A stretch of DNA of 64,000 nucleotides from Straminergon stramineum (Eukaryota; Streptophyta; Bryopsida; Hypnales; Calliergonaceae), in assembly GCA_963920665.1 (NCBI GenBank), contig OY987265.1, forward strand, positions 24,929,001 through 24,993,000, read 5' to 3'. The notes below the pieces were generated by a model. That model had not been told where the DNA came from. It was given only the letters and a program-made list of their open reading frames with translations, and did no database searches. This document shows, in pieces, positions 24,273 through 36,096 of the stretch (positions are counted from its first letter, which is position 1; each line of letters begins with the position of its first letter). The position numbers were made by a program, and so were the translations under genes.

Positions 24273-24666
24273 CCCTTTAAGGACTGTGGTTGATTTGGGG
24301 GGCGGGCAACCCACTTTTGTTGTATAACTGAAAAATTAAAATTACAACACATCAATGGTTTAAGATGAAGATCCGACCATACATATGCATTGGATGTATA
24401 GTGCATTTTACAAACATGTGTATCTTTGTCATTTATATCCATCTTTCGCCAATAATTGTCGTATTTATAGCCACTTTTGCGTTAGTACTTTGAACCCCAT
24501 TTCCACATGCAAGCATGGATTAGGGTGATTCCTAGTCCAGTGGATGTGGTTCACAAATCCCCACATCTGTTCTCTTTGGTCCTTCCATGGATTTTTCTCC
24601 AAACTCTGCCCACCAAGCAAAAAGTGTCTAGATCGACCACAATATGGTCGACCACTCTTTAAAGGG
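24273..24666. mobile_element. TTAA-flanked TIR element (394 bp)
   Basis: Left end CCCTTTAAGGAC; the inverted right end reads CCCTTTAAAGAG. TTAA lies on both sides (24269-24272 and 24667-24670). The right TTAA is shared with the next element, so the two are immediately adjacent. No coding capacity. Confidence 0.65.
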
Positions 24667-24670
24667 TTAA

Positions 24671-25595
24671 CCCCTAAAGATCCTTGACTACCTCATCACC
24701 CAAAACCCTCAAAAACTGCCATTTCTAATACAAGTACCAAATTTTTGAAAAATATCATTTTTGGACACATGTAACCGTAGGATCTTGTAGTAATCTACAT
24801 TGAGAAGATGTGGAAAAAATTTCAGAAATTTCCACCATGTAGATTGAAAGATATTAACATTTGAAGTGACAAAAATCCTTTTTTTGGCCTTGCGAAAAAA
24901 CGGGCAGCTGCACTTCACAAAATCCTATTTGTATGAAAAAATGTCCAAATTGGTGGTGCTTCTTTAGATTCATTTTTGAAGTCAATTTGTCTATATTCTT
25001 GAAAATTTTCAGATCATTTGGAATTGTGCAACATATAGGAAAAAAATAGTAAGTACAAAGATGTAGAGAATGATTCAAAATACAAAATTGTTAATAGTTT
25101 ATTATTGGAATTGGAAAATGACAATCCCAATGGTGGAAATGTTTTAATAAACAATATATACCCTATTATTTTATTTTTATCCAAAAATATTGAAAATTGA
25201 GTAAAATAAAAGACTTCAAAGTTTATTTTAGAGTAGAAAATCCATAAGTGCCCGTAAACTAAAACATCTCATAACTTTTGACTCATTGATCAAAATGGAA
25301 TGATTGAAAGCTTTCTATGTACATATCAATCTAAAAAACCAATTTCAAATTTTTATTTTTGAAAAAAGTGATTTTTTCAGATCTGCCCGGACTGCCCAAG
25401 TTGAGAAACAAACATCATATTAGGCCATAACTTTTGACTCATATTTCTAAATGTCCTAAAATTTAGTGCATATGAAAGATATTCCTCGTCCACACCTTCT
25501 ATTAAATTTTGGGCCAAAAACATGGAAATTTGTAGTCACACGTACCTGCCCAAAATTTCTATGTTGCCAAAAAAGGCACCTTGGTCCTTTAGGGG
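24671..25595 (+). mobile_element. TTAA-flanked TIR element (925 bp), copy T1
   Basis: Begins CCCCTAAAGATCC and ends GGTCCTTTAGGGG, with TTAA at 24667-24670 and 25596-25599. It is homologous along its length to 59035-59980 in the same orientation (shared blocks include CAGAAATTTCCACCATGTAG and GGCAGCTGCACTTCACAA). No transposase frame, so non-autonomous. CCC termini plus a TTAA duplication is the piggyBac superfamily pattern. Confidence 0.8.
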
Positions 25596-25599
25596 TTAA

Positions 25600-28500
25600 G
25601 AGAATATTCAAACAAATTAGATAGAAAAAACAAACTTGAAAAACACAAATATAATTAGAGGACAAGAATGATAAATAGATTGATGGAAGTAAAACATATT
25701 TTTAAAGTAATATGATATAATGATAAGGCTTGAAAAAATCAAAAAGGCTAGAAGATAAGAATGATAAATAGATTGAAAGATCAAAATTAAATACATTTTC
25801 AAAAGATATGATATAAATGTATGACTTTTTTGGAAAGAGATTAACTCATCTAAATTCAAACACATCTAAGTCCTGTTTGTTGAAAGTGTTTACTCATGTA
25901 AATTAGGATTATTTCTAATTTTTATGTTCATTGATTCAAACAAAGCCATGAAGCAAAAGCAAGCAATGTGGCTAATTTTTATTCATTGATTCAAAAAGAG
26001 CATGTACTTCATGTTATTTTTCTCCAAAATAAGTTTGTTTTTGCTATTCATAATAATTTTAGATTCCATCTAGAAACACTTCTATTCAAAACATTCAAGA
26101 ACAATATTGTAGTCACTTTGAATGACTTGACTTCAAGTTGTGATCTACCAGATAATTAAGCCCATGTTTGTACTAGTGGATACTTCTAAAATGGAGTTCC
26201 TCCCTATTCACATAGAATAAAATTATTATTCTAAACTTGACAAAGTCAAAAACGACACTAGAATACTTGAATGTTTGTTTCCAATTCCAATTCCATGTGG
26301 AAATTCTTCCTAAACCTCTATTTAATAGTAAGCCAATGAGATAGCTCAACTCCTCATATATTTTCTTTAGTGCGGTTCACACTAAATAAAATACCATTCT
26401 AATATTTGAGATAATTTTGTTTATTGTTGCTCCAATGATTAAAGGAATCCACACGATTTAGAGATCAAATTTTTCTCTTACCTTGAATGGTATTACAAAT
26501 ACCTATAAGGGTTGGATCTTTGTCATTTATAGTGTTTGCTATGTATGAGTTTGCAATAAAGAAAATATGAAGCAAATACATCAGATAGGAAGTATAGACA
26601 ATCTACAATATTTGATGATAATTTAAGCTCTATTTAGTGTGGCTCCATGTTTGTAGGAGAAGCACAATTTGAGAAGCACCACTAAATAGAATGAAGAGTG
26701 AAGTGCCATGGTTGCCTCAAACATCAAACATGGCATTATAGAAATAACACCCTTTGTCACTTCTGTTATTCAAAACGAGGCTTTGTTTTTCATGCTTCCT
26801 AAGGTGGGTACACCCAAAAATCACACCTTGCCTAAAACAACCATCATCATTCTCTGTCCATATCCAAAATCAATATATACATATGGTTGAAGAAAGAATT
26901 TTAGTTAATCTACCATAAAAACTTTGACCCTTCCTAACTTTTGCATACGGAATATTCTCAATTCTCCCTCAAGTAGTCTCAATTGTTCTCTTTAATTGTT
27001 CTCTTTAATTGATTTGAATTTTGTTGCTCCGTGATGCTTCTCTGTGGGCTTTCCCCTTTTTGAGTCAGACATCCATTTTTTGGTGTTTCTGAAAACACCA
27101 CCTTTACTCTAAATAATTCAAATTTCCATGCTGGGAAAAAAAAGAGTAAAGCTCTATTATTGTGTTAAAAAGTACAAAGTACAGTAAGGTTGCATCTAAT
27201 ATAAAGGTCTTTGCTCTTTGTGATGAACCCCAAACAGGGTACTCAGCTGGTCCACCAAAGAAAATTTGTACACGGGAGGTTGCTTTAGCAATACACCGGA
27301 CCATCTCTATCCCATCCAAAGTGTACGATTTTTCAAAAACTTGGCATTTTCTGGATCAGATGGGCCAAGCTCCCGGTTTGCGTTGCGACAACTATGGACA
27401 TCACTCTCCTTTTGGACCAACCAAGAAATACAATATATATAAGTAACCCATAGTAATTCTTTTTTTTGCTCAATGTAAGGCGAGTGAGCCTATTGTGGGT
27501 AAAGTTATATTAGTGGTGTACATTTCAGAACTTGAATAACATACACTCGCAGCCATTACAATTTTCCCCACATTCAATGGGCTTCTTCTCCCATTTTGCC
27601 TGCCAATGGGCTCATTGATCTTAAGTCTTTTGGTGGACATATTGACATAGACCAATGTGAGAATCGATGAAATCACATTTTGTAATAGATAAGTACTTTG
27701 TTAGGTCACTTGTCGTTGAGAGCTTGACTGTGAGAGTTGTAATTGTGCATAATACTCTTTTCCAAAATATATTGTGACTATTCAATCATAGAGGTCACAA
27801 CATTCAATCTAATTAAGACCATTTAAGGGAGAATCAATTGTCAATTTTATTATATTGGTGTGATTCTAAGTTTCAAAATTGCAACATTCAACTAGTTAAT
27901 AAATGCTCTAAAAACTAAGTTTGGCTTACTAGGTTCATGTTTTAAGGTGACTATCTTAAAAAATACTAATGTCATGAAATTTTGCAACTATGAGAATCGA
28001 GAGAATCATAAGTCCAATTTTGGATGCAAATATTCAATGGATTGAAGTCATTGTCCAAGTTTATGTCTTGAACAAAAAGAAACCATTGGCAAAGAAAGTA
28101 AGGGCCAAGCACGTTTTAGTATACATTGAGATGCAAAATGTCCTAATTTGGGCTCTTGACTTGTAAAGGTGAGATCAATACTCCAATTTGAAGAAAAAGC
28201 CAACTAGGTTGTATGCATAGTACAAAGTCCAATAAGAATTCAAACAAAATCTAGATAAAGAATTAGCACGTGTTCTATGTAGTCAAAAAAGGGTTACAAA
28301 CCAAATTACTCACCAAATTACAATATGACTCTTTCAATACCTTTACTTAAATGAAAAAATGTTCATTCATTATATAGGAAATTAGATATGAATACCCATT
28401 ACCCCCAACCTTCAACTCTAGCATCATATATTAATGGCTTACATTCCAGAATACAAATGTACACAACTAATACTTGAAAGAGAATTGTTAGATGGATGGT

Positions 28501-31500
28501 AATGGACATCCTTCTTTTTAACTAGAAATATATGTGTGGATGCCAAATCCATTTTTAGAACATTAAACTTGGATTAAAAGCTAATTTTCCTAAAGCCAAC
28601 ATTTTCATCCATTTGAAGAGATATTTCATCCAATTCACTACCTTTCATCCTCTTTCAACTACAAAATAATATCAATAATTACTAACAATCACTTTGGCTC
28701 AATTCAAAAACTTGCAAGAAAAAATATGGTAAGGGCAACCTTAATATACACACAATGTACAGCCACTTCAAAATGAGGGTGTAGTGCTTCCTTTTAGGCC
28801 CCCCTTTTTCTAAAGTGTAAGTGTAAGTGTGTAATAGAAGGTGGAGCTTTCCAATGTGGACACAATTTGGAAAACTGTGTAGAATCTTGTTAGGTCACAA
28901 CTGAGGTTGCCACAAGAGTAGGCAACTATCGACTCATCATCAATTAATTTTAATTGATTTTGTTCTCCTTTTTATCCTTCATTATCTAGGTCATGCATGA
29001 TTAAGTTGTTTGAATTTTTGCCCATTCACTTGGAAGGCACTGGAAAAATGAAGAAAATGTCATGCAAGAGCCAGGAAGTGTCGTGCTCATGAAGGTAACA
29101 TGAGAGGTGGCGTTTGCATTGAGACAAGTTTCTGTCTTTTTTGGCGACCCACTCAAGACTTACCATTGCTGTGCCCTTTGTAATGGGCAGATCAACGTTT
29201 GCGATATTTTTTTAGTTTTACCAGCTATTTTCTTGTAATTCCCACATTGAACCATTTTTTCAAGTACCCAGTCCATTTTTTTTCTCTATTTCATAACTCA
29301 AGGAATCCTGAGCTCACGTCACAAAATCTGAGTCAGAAAATGTCAATCAGACTCGTGTTCATTCTTCAGTCAGTGAGGAAGGGTTGGAAACTATCAGCTG
29401 GCAGCGGCGATGGTTTTATTTTATTTTATTTTATTTACTTTTGATACAAATGAGACAAGGATTTCATTGCAATGGTTTATTGCACCTTCAACATCGCTCT
29501 CATTTTAAAACCAATTTTTTCATGGCCATTGCTGGAGTGACTCTTGTCATGAATTATGCGCAGACAGTTGCCCAGTTCCCATCGACCTTCACCTAAGTTA
29601 CAACGAAGTTATCACTCAGTGGACAGCCAGTTTCTGAAGAAGGAGAAAGGGACATCCCGCCGACCAGGAAACTTTTCTATCCTCCTCTCGTGTGAGTAAG
29701 TTATAAATAATTCTGAGAAGAGGCCGAACAGCTGCCATTGAAAAAAACAAGTTGAATTGTTCAACGACGGGGATGTTCTATGTCCCTGATTTTTGTAGAG
29801 TGCATGCAGAACTACCATTCCTTTCATCATGGAACATCAAAAGTGTTGACATGGAATTTCTAAGCAACAGACATGACAGACACACTTAGTTAGTTGAAGT
29901 TAGCACAACTGAAATAAGTAATTGAGCATGGTTTGTATTATGAAAGTAACGAAAAAAATATGTTTGGATGAAGTTGGAAGTCAGAAGTCAAGATTTTAGA
30001 TTCTCTTAGCATGCATTTTTTGGGACACTGTATTTTGAGTACTGTATGAATAAGTTGTGCATCTTCAAAGTCTTCAAAATAGTTGTGTCCAATATCGACT
30101 CTAGCTAGGTTCTCCTGAATTTTTGTGATATCTTTTTATGTGTAGGAATTTGTAGGGATTAGTTTTAGATGTAGATCAAAATTAGGAATAGCTACCTTAA
30201 ATAGCTATCTCAAAGTCAATTACTTACACCTAAGTTGCATTGAGTAATCTTGAAAATTGAAAAGGTACTCAATGACTAATCTTGAAAGTTGAAAAGGTAT
30301 TCAATGACTAATTCTTCAAGCTTTCCATCAAAAACACAAAATCTAAAGTGAGCAACATTTATTTGATTTGTCAACAAACAATGTAACTAAGTAGTTAACC
30401 ACTCAGACACAAGTTATCATGCTTCATCTTTACAATTTAAAGCAAGACAAATATTTACCTCAACTTTGAATTTGAAGGGACCTAGCTAGCTTCAATATTT
30501 GATATGAGTTTTCACTTTTGAAGTAGGACTTCATTGCTCTTGCAAACCAAAAATGAGTTGTAAAATGTGTATGACTTCCCCCCAATGAAAACATGTTTTA
30601 TTTTTATTCCAAATGGGCTACAATAGTGCATACTCTCTAGATGTTTTTTATAATATAATACTAAAAAAAGTGTTTTCATTTCCTACCAAATTTCACTTAA
30701 AAAAATATTTCTTCACTGACACCCAATGATTCTGCTCTTGAGATCTGAATGATTCATACATCATTCGCTGCACGCGTTGCAACTCTTTTTCTGTCAGTGA
30801 GGTGTTGACTTGACTTGAACTACCGGTCGGTACTAACTGAAACTGAACTGAACTTGCAATCGACCTTCACAGAATTTCATGATTTCATGTCTACATTGTT
30901 GGTAGAATAGTTGGGTCGGTCCATCTCGGTCCCCGCCTGGCTTTCTTCAAGTGAGGATTTCCACACAGATGGGCACCAACTCGTTTATCAACTCCATTAT
31001 ATATCAATGAACACTTAGACTGCGAGTACGTAGGAACGCGGAGGACTTGGACGGTGACAATTCGGAGAATCTTCGGCAGTGAAAACTAATGACAGAAAGA
31101 CATGTTGGGAGTTGTGTCATGTGTCTGATCGAAGGAACCGTCAATTCTACATTTCAAATCAGTTCACACTCAGTGCGAGTGCAGAACATTATTATCTCTT
31201 ACACGTCACAGATTTGGAAAACCAGCTGGAGTGGGTCTAACTACCTACTGGATGTGAGGTTGAAGGGTTTTAAAACTTGCGCAAAAAAGTTGGTTCAAGC
31301 ATCTGGTAAGGTGACTGTCTATTTTGCCCTTGTGTGTGAAGCTCTTTAACCCTTTAATGTCTTAATCCCTTTTTCTGAGCTGTAGCATCTTTTTCTTATC
31401 TCTTTGTTCGAGTACTGTTAGTTTTCTTGGTTTCAACTAAATGGTTATTAAAGATGTTGTTTTGTAAAGACGAAAGCATTAATTTACAGACTATGGGTGA

Positions 31501-32188
31501 GTGAGAAATTGTTTGGATGTAAGATCGCTCCGATCAACATCTGGAATACGAACTTTAGAGCATTTAGGGGTTATTTAGCATTAATCCCTAAAGTAATCCA
31601 AAGTCCAGCTAAATTTCATGCGCACTCGAACCTTTGTTAATAAAAATTGCATTGCAATCCCACTAATGAATCACCGACCGTATTACAAAAAATTATAATT
31701 CTGCCTATCATTCTGCTTGAAGCCTTGAACTCCTCCGATGTTCAATAACAGCTTAGTTCATAAAACGGACTCGTGATGGAACTTCACAGGGATTGATATA
31801 AATTGACTCCTAATGGCTGAACTACTTCAACCTACGAAAAACTTGTGTCCCTAACAGTCCCTGCCAGTATGGTTCAACGAAAGATGAGCCTCACGACAAG
31901 CTTCGAAGTCTTTGTCCCAACAATGGCATCCCCAAACGACCCCACCCCTTGCACCAACTACTCAGTCGTCCAATAAAAACAGCATCAACGTCATCTCCTT
32001 GAAATCGATTCCCAAAGTGGAATTTCACGAAATGATGACTGAAAAGAAGGAAACTCACCAATTGCCGAGCGGGCACTTCCTCAGCTAGCCTGCCCAGAGC
32101 TGCCACGGCAACCAATTCACCTGCTGCAGTTGATTGTGTCAGCCACGCTTTTTAATTTGTCAATGCAGTGATCGACTGCAGTCTAGTG
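25600..32188. other. Long gene-free region
   Basis: No gene is supported. At 26805-26950 it carries sequence related to the flanks of the 22.5-kb fold-back. At 27162-27446 (+) and 27104-27319 (-) short frames overlap but match nothing I recognise. A (TTTTA)n run lies near 29414-29436. From about 30720 to 32188 the DNA is less AT-rich and may include regulatory sequence or an unrecognised exon (86-codon frame at 31089-31349). One candidate TTAA element is at 31350-31570. Confidence 0.45.
31350..31570. mobile_element. Candidate TTAA-type TIR element (221 bp)
   Basis: Left end CCCTTTAATGTC preceded by TTAA; the inverted right end reads CCCCTAAATGCTC, followed by TTAT rather than TTAA. The partial TIR match and one-base difference in the flank make this a weaker member of the family. 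Confidence 0.4.
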
Positions 32189-32196
32189 TATATAAA
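32189..32196 (+). promoter_or_regulatory. TATA box of the GDSL esterase gene
   Basis: TATATAAA, followed by GCC, lies about 110 bases before the ATG at 32306. That spacing suits a plant core promoter with an 80-90 base leader. Confidence 0.6.
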
Positions 32197-32305
32197 GCCA
32201 TCCCAGAAGAGAAGTTCTTCATCCTTCATATGCCAGCTTGCTCGTTTGGGAAATTCATCGGCTTCAATTTTCCATTCCAAGCTGGCTGCCAACTCCAGGA
32301 ACAAC

Positions 32306-35014
32306 ATGGCTCATCATCCCATGGAGAGGCGAGCTCTGAGATTGTGTGTTTTCTCCGCGGTTTGTCTGTTGCTGTCAACACACTTGGGTATGAATTTCAC
32401 TTGTCAGAACTATTCCAATGATTTTGAGTCCATGCACGCATGTGGAATTCATTTTTTGAATGCTGGAACTTACTGTTTAATGCCTCACATTGTTAGTATA
32501 GCATGTTGTTATCGATGCAAATTGCTTAGTTTGGATTGTTTGTAAGCTGGTTTTGAATAGTTGAATTGGATTTGCTTTTGCAGGGTTCGCTGATGGAGCT
32601 GTAGGTCTCTTCGTTTTTGGAGACAGCTACACAGGTAATGAACATCAAAAAGCAGATACAAAGCTATCAGAGGCTCTGTAGCTTAATTCAGATTGTGGTT
32701 TATTTCAATGTAGATGTGGCTTTTATTGCGACTACATTTGGGCTCAGTCTGTGAGTAGCAATAACCGCTGTACGTAAGAACCTACACTCAAATGATCCTC
32801 TGTAATTGCACTATTTCTAGGAGAAGAATGGGCTCTTGTCACATGTGTACACAACTTGACATGCGGAATTTGTCAAATTTGTTTGCAAAATGACAGATTC
32901 TCACGCAACATGACACACTTGCAATTAGAAAGTGTGCAATCAGATGGGGTTGAGTGTATTCAAAATTTCGCACTTCGTGGAGATGTAGTTTGTGTTGATG
33001 TGATTGGCCTCCTCTCCTGGGGTTCAGAGCAAACAAATTTGACAGGATGTAGAATTCTGTTTCAGCTTGAACATATAAGTATAATTCTTGAAGTTGCTGA
33101 CAATCACTCAGGGGACAAAATCCATGTGAAAAGCAACTATTTTAAGCAATTGCTTTACCCAATTGCTGATGATGTTCGAGTGTTTCGACAGACACGGGAG
33201 AAAACATGCACTATCCTTATGGGATGACATGGCCTGGAGATGGATCAGCTCACCGCTCTTCAGATGGACGCAATGCAGTGGATTTCATAGGTAATCCTAA
33301 GACCATTCAGACACGCTGCACTTGATTTATTTGCAAGTTTCATCATCTTCACTCTTTCAGAAACATTCAACTCAAGTGATTCGATGTACATGGTCAACCA
33401 TCTCTCAATATGGATCTCGATTGTCGCATTGTGCAAGTCTCTCTCTAGACTACACGTGTACATTTTCTACGTACATTAGTGTGTTTTGAATTGATCTGTT
33501 AGGATCAAACTAATCGGTGTGGATGTTTTGTTGATTAACTGCAGCTGCTAAACTGGGTGTGCCATCCCCAACGCCATGGGAGAATTTGAACGGCGGTGCC
33601 CGAACCAACGGTGGTGTCAACTTTGGAGTCGGAGGTGCTGGAGTCACTTATGCTTACGGATTGAGGCCTCTGGACCAGCAAGTGGACGCCTTCGCTGCAC
33701 TTGTGAAAGGTGGCACCTTTTCAGCAGCGCATTTGGCCCAATCCGTGGCCCTGATTTCCATCGGAGTGAACGACTACACTTACTACAACAAAGGCAATGG
33801 AATCGGGGTACGAATTCTCATCCTCACACTTTGAGTCAGTCACTGTGCAAACTTTTGTTGAGGTTGGGAAAACACACAGGATTGTAACTCATAAGAATGT
33901 GAATTTCACTAATATCTCTATCTGATAGCAAATTGATTGTTCAGATCGAATGTGCAAGTCTCAAGTCTCTCTCTAGAATTATCCGCTAATTCTACTTCCA
34001 AGAACTCTTTGTGGAATGAAGTATGCAACCCACAAACATCTCTCTCAAATTGGAAGTCGGTTGCTTACAATGTGCAAGTCTCACTCTAGACTTACCCGCT
34101 AAATCTACATCCATGAACTGTTTGTGGGTTGAAATTTGCAACCCACAATCTCCCTCAAATTGGAAGTCGATTGCTCACAATGTGCAATCTCTCTCTAATC
34201 TTATTCGCTAATTATACATCCATGAACTGTCCGTGGGTTGAAGTACGCAACTTAAACATCTCTCTCAAATTGGAAATCGATTGCTCATAATGTGCAAGCT
34301 TCTCTCTAGTCCAACCCGCTAGCACCACAAATTCCACATCCTATGAGGTCATTCTAAAGTCATGGAATCGTCCTCTCATGAAAGACTTGACCAGAATGAA
34401 TAAGATCGAGAGATTAAGAACGAATCATCACCAGATCAAGTGATTATTGATCAGGGTTAGGGTTTGGTGCTCATGTGTTCCAGGGCCTCCCAGCATATGT
34501 GGACACCGTGGTGAACAAGATGGGCGGGCAGATCGAACGCCTGCGCGCTCTCGGCGTGAACCACATCTTGGTGGAGAATCTGGTGCCCATGTCGTGCATG
34601 CCATTCACCACATTTTGGGTGAACGGCGAGACGGCCTGCGTCAAGAACGAGTTGCTCGACGCCGAGACAGCCCAGCACGACGCGAAGCTGCAAGCCAAAG
34701 TGAACGCGCTCAACAGGCAGGGCGCCAACATCATGATGCTGGATCTCACAAAAGCCCTCCGTCGTCTGTTTGAAAACGGACCTGCATATGGATTCACCGA
34801 AGCCTACAAGCGATGCTGCACGGACGATTGCGGTGGAGCAAATTACGCAGTTTGCAAGGACCCCGCGAAGCACGTCATCTTCGACAGCATTCACCCCACT
34901 GATGCGGCTTGGAAGGCCGTCACCAACTTCTACACGTACCACGAAGGGTTCACCACAGGGCTTACCCTGCAACATTGGTTCAAGAAACACGAATTGGCAA
35001 ATTTGGCACCCTAA
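32306..35014 (+). CDS. GDSL esterase/lipase (SGNH hydrolase), secreted
   Basis: Hydrolyses ester bonds of lipids or acylated cell-wall or specialised metabolites; the substrate is not predictable. Five exons: 32306-32387, 32584-32634, 33192-33290, 33545-33807 and 34484-35014. All phases close to give 341 residues, a normal size for the plant family. An N-terminal hydrophobic segment (residues 11-26, LRLCVFSAVCLLLSTH) acts as a likely signal peptide. Block I is FVFGDSYTDTG with nucleophile Ser42. A Gly-rich block II lies around residues 100-110 (GGVNFGVGGAG), block III is GVND (Asn153), and block V is DSIHP (Asp299, His302). The catalytic set is complete, so the enzyme should be active. Four Cys in CCTDDCGGANYAVC probably form disulfides. 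An alternative start at 32321 would shorten the signal peptide by five residues. A tandem repeat occupies intron 4, and a 149-bp duplication starts in the last codons. Confidence 0.92.
33945..34330. repeat. Intronic minisatellite, unit about 110-120 bp, roughly 3.5 copies
   Basis: The phrase TGTGCAAGTCTC recurs at 33951, 34071, 34181 and 34291. Between them are CTCTCTCAAATTGGAAGTCG, CCATGAACTGT and GGGTTGAA in the same order each time. It lies wholly in intron 4 of the GDSL gene. A single related unit (CATTGTGCAAGTCTCTCTCTAGAC) sits in intron 3 near 33431-33452. Confidence 0.85.
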
Positions 35015-35282
35015 TTGGGCACTTCCTGATCCAACAAATGGACCGTGCCGCTGTCTGGATCGATTCTTCAGCGCGTGCATGTTCAAGAGTAGGTGCTGTG
35101 TATAAGTTTAGTCGATTCTTGTGCTGTTCTAAGAAAGCACGAATTGGCTAATTAGGGTTTAGGAACCTTATTTGGGCTCTTACGGATCCAACAAATGGAC
35201 TATCTGTGCCGCGCTCTGGATCGATTCTTCAGTGCGTGGAGGTTCAAGAGTAGCCGCCGTCGTTTATAGTTGATTCTTGTGC
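34982..35282. repeat. 149-bp tandem duplication across the GDSL stop codon and 3' UTR
   Basis: 34982 onward (AAGAAACACGAATTGGC) is repeated from 35131 (AAGAAAGCACGAATTGGC). The copies share GATCCAACAAATGGAC, TGGATCGATTCTTCAG.GCGTG and GATTCTTGTGCTG. The first unit carries the last ten codons of the esterase; the second is in the 3' flank and would terminate early if read in frame. Confidence 0.85.
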
Positions 35283-36096
35283 TGGCCGAAGTAAATAATT
35301 CTGTGTAGATTCGAGTTGGAACCGTGGCCTTGTCTTGGCGCTTGTGAATTAAGCTTAGTCTGCTTCCTCAGTTAGCAGGGTGTGCAGATTAATCTTCAAT
35401 GTACTATAAAATTTGTTGATAAAGCAAGTGTGATTTGATTCAAACGGTCGAGTGAGCGTTTCATGTCCGCCCAGTTTCACTGTTGTATGGAGTGACCTTG
35501 CTTGAGCTTCACGGCACGTTACTGACAAGAGTTGAATGAGGCTCGCAGTGGGTTAGTGGAGTTGGGTGCCACCAGAACTTAGTTTTTGTGTGTGGGACCT
35601 TCATGACACGCATCTTGTCGTGCTCCTGGTTGTGTTCCTTGTGCAGTAGCTTCTCATACAGTGGTTAGGGTTCAGAGCACTGGCATCTTGGCATCATTCG
35701 ACATTAGATCTCTAATTTGGATCGCAACTCTGTTAAGGAAATTCACAATCAGCCTATCTTTGCACTTCACTCTGTCCTTGTTCCCCTGAAGTTGACCTAA
35801 TCTTGGGGGATATGCCCATTCGGTAGAGAGTGCGTAGTCTTGGAGTTGTAAAGGCGAAGGAAATCAACGAACAGGAGTGGCTGAGACAATTCGTGTGCGA
35901 GGTTTATGGTTCACGGCACCTTGATTTTGGGGCTTCATTGCGGAAGACGTGGTCAACTGCTTGACAGTTTGGGCAAAGCAATTGGTTGTTATCGACTCTG
36001 TGTGTTCAGTCGCGCGCTTCAATTGTTGTGTTTGATCAAGAGTTTTTGGGTTTTGGAACCACTTCAATTGCGTAATTGCAACGCATCATTAGCGAG
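35015..36096. other. Intergenic region between the GDSL esterase and VPS35
   Basis: Holds the 3' UTR of the esterase with the tandem duplication and the upstream region of VPS35. No further gene is supported. No clear TATA box precedes VPS35, which is common for housekeeping genes. Confidence 0.5.

Noticed and set aside
27104..27446. Overlapping frames of 71 and 94 codons on opposite strands
   Set aside because: Nothing recognisable, no splice or start support, and surrounded by repeats.
31891..32115. Minus-strand frame with a peptide-like stretch LGRLAEEVPARQL followed by a GTGAGT donor
   Set aside because: The start would be TTG, the apparent intron only about 30 nt, and no family is recognised; it also overlaps the esterase promoter region.
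33945..34330. Regularly spaced repeats that might suggest a CRISPR array
   Set aside because: The repeats are long, diverged, contiguous and inside a plant intron; the arrangement is a minisatellite.
34457..35086. 209-codon antisense frame under the last GDSL exon
   Set aside because: It overlaps a clearly conserved catalytic exon on the other strand and has no family resemblance; GC-rich exons often leave long antisense frames.
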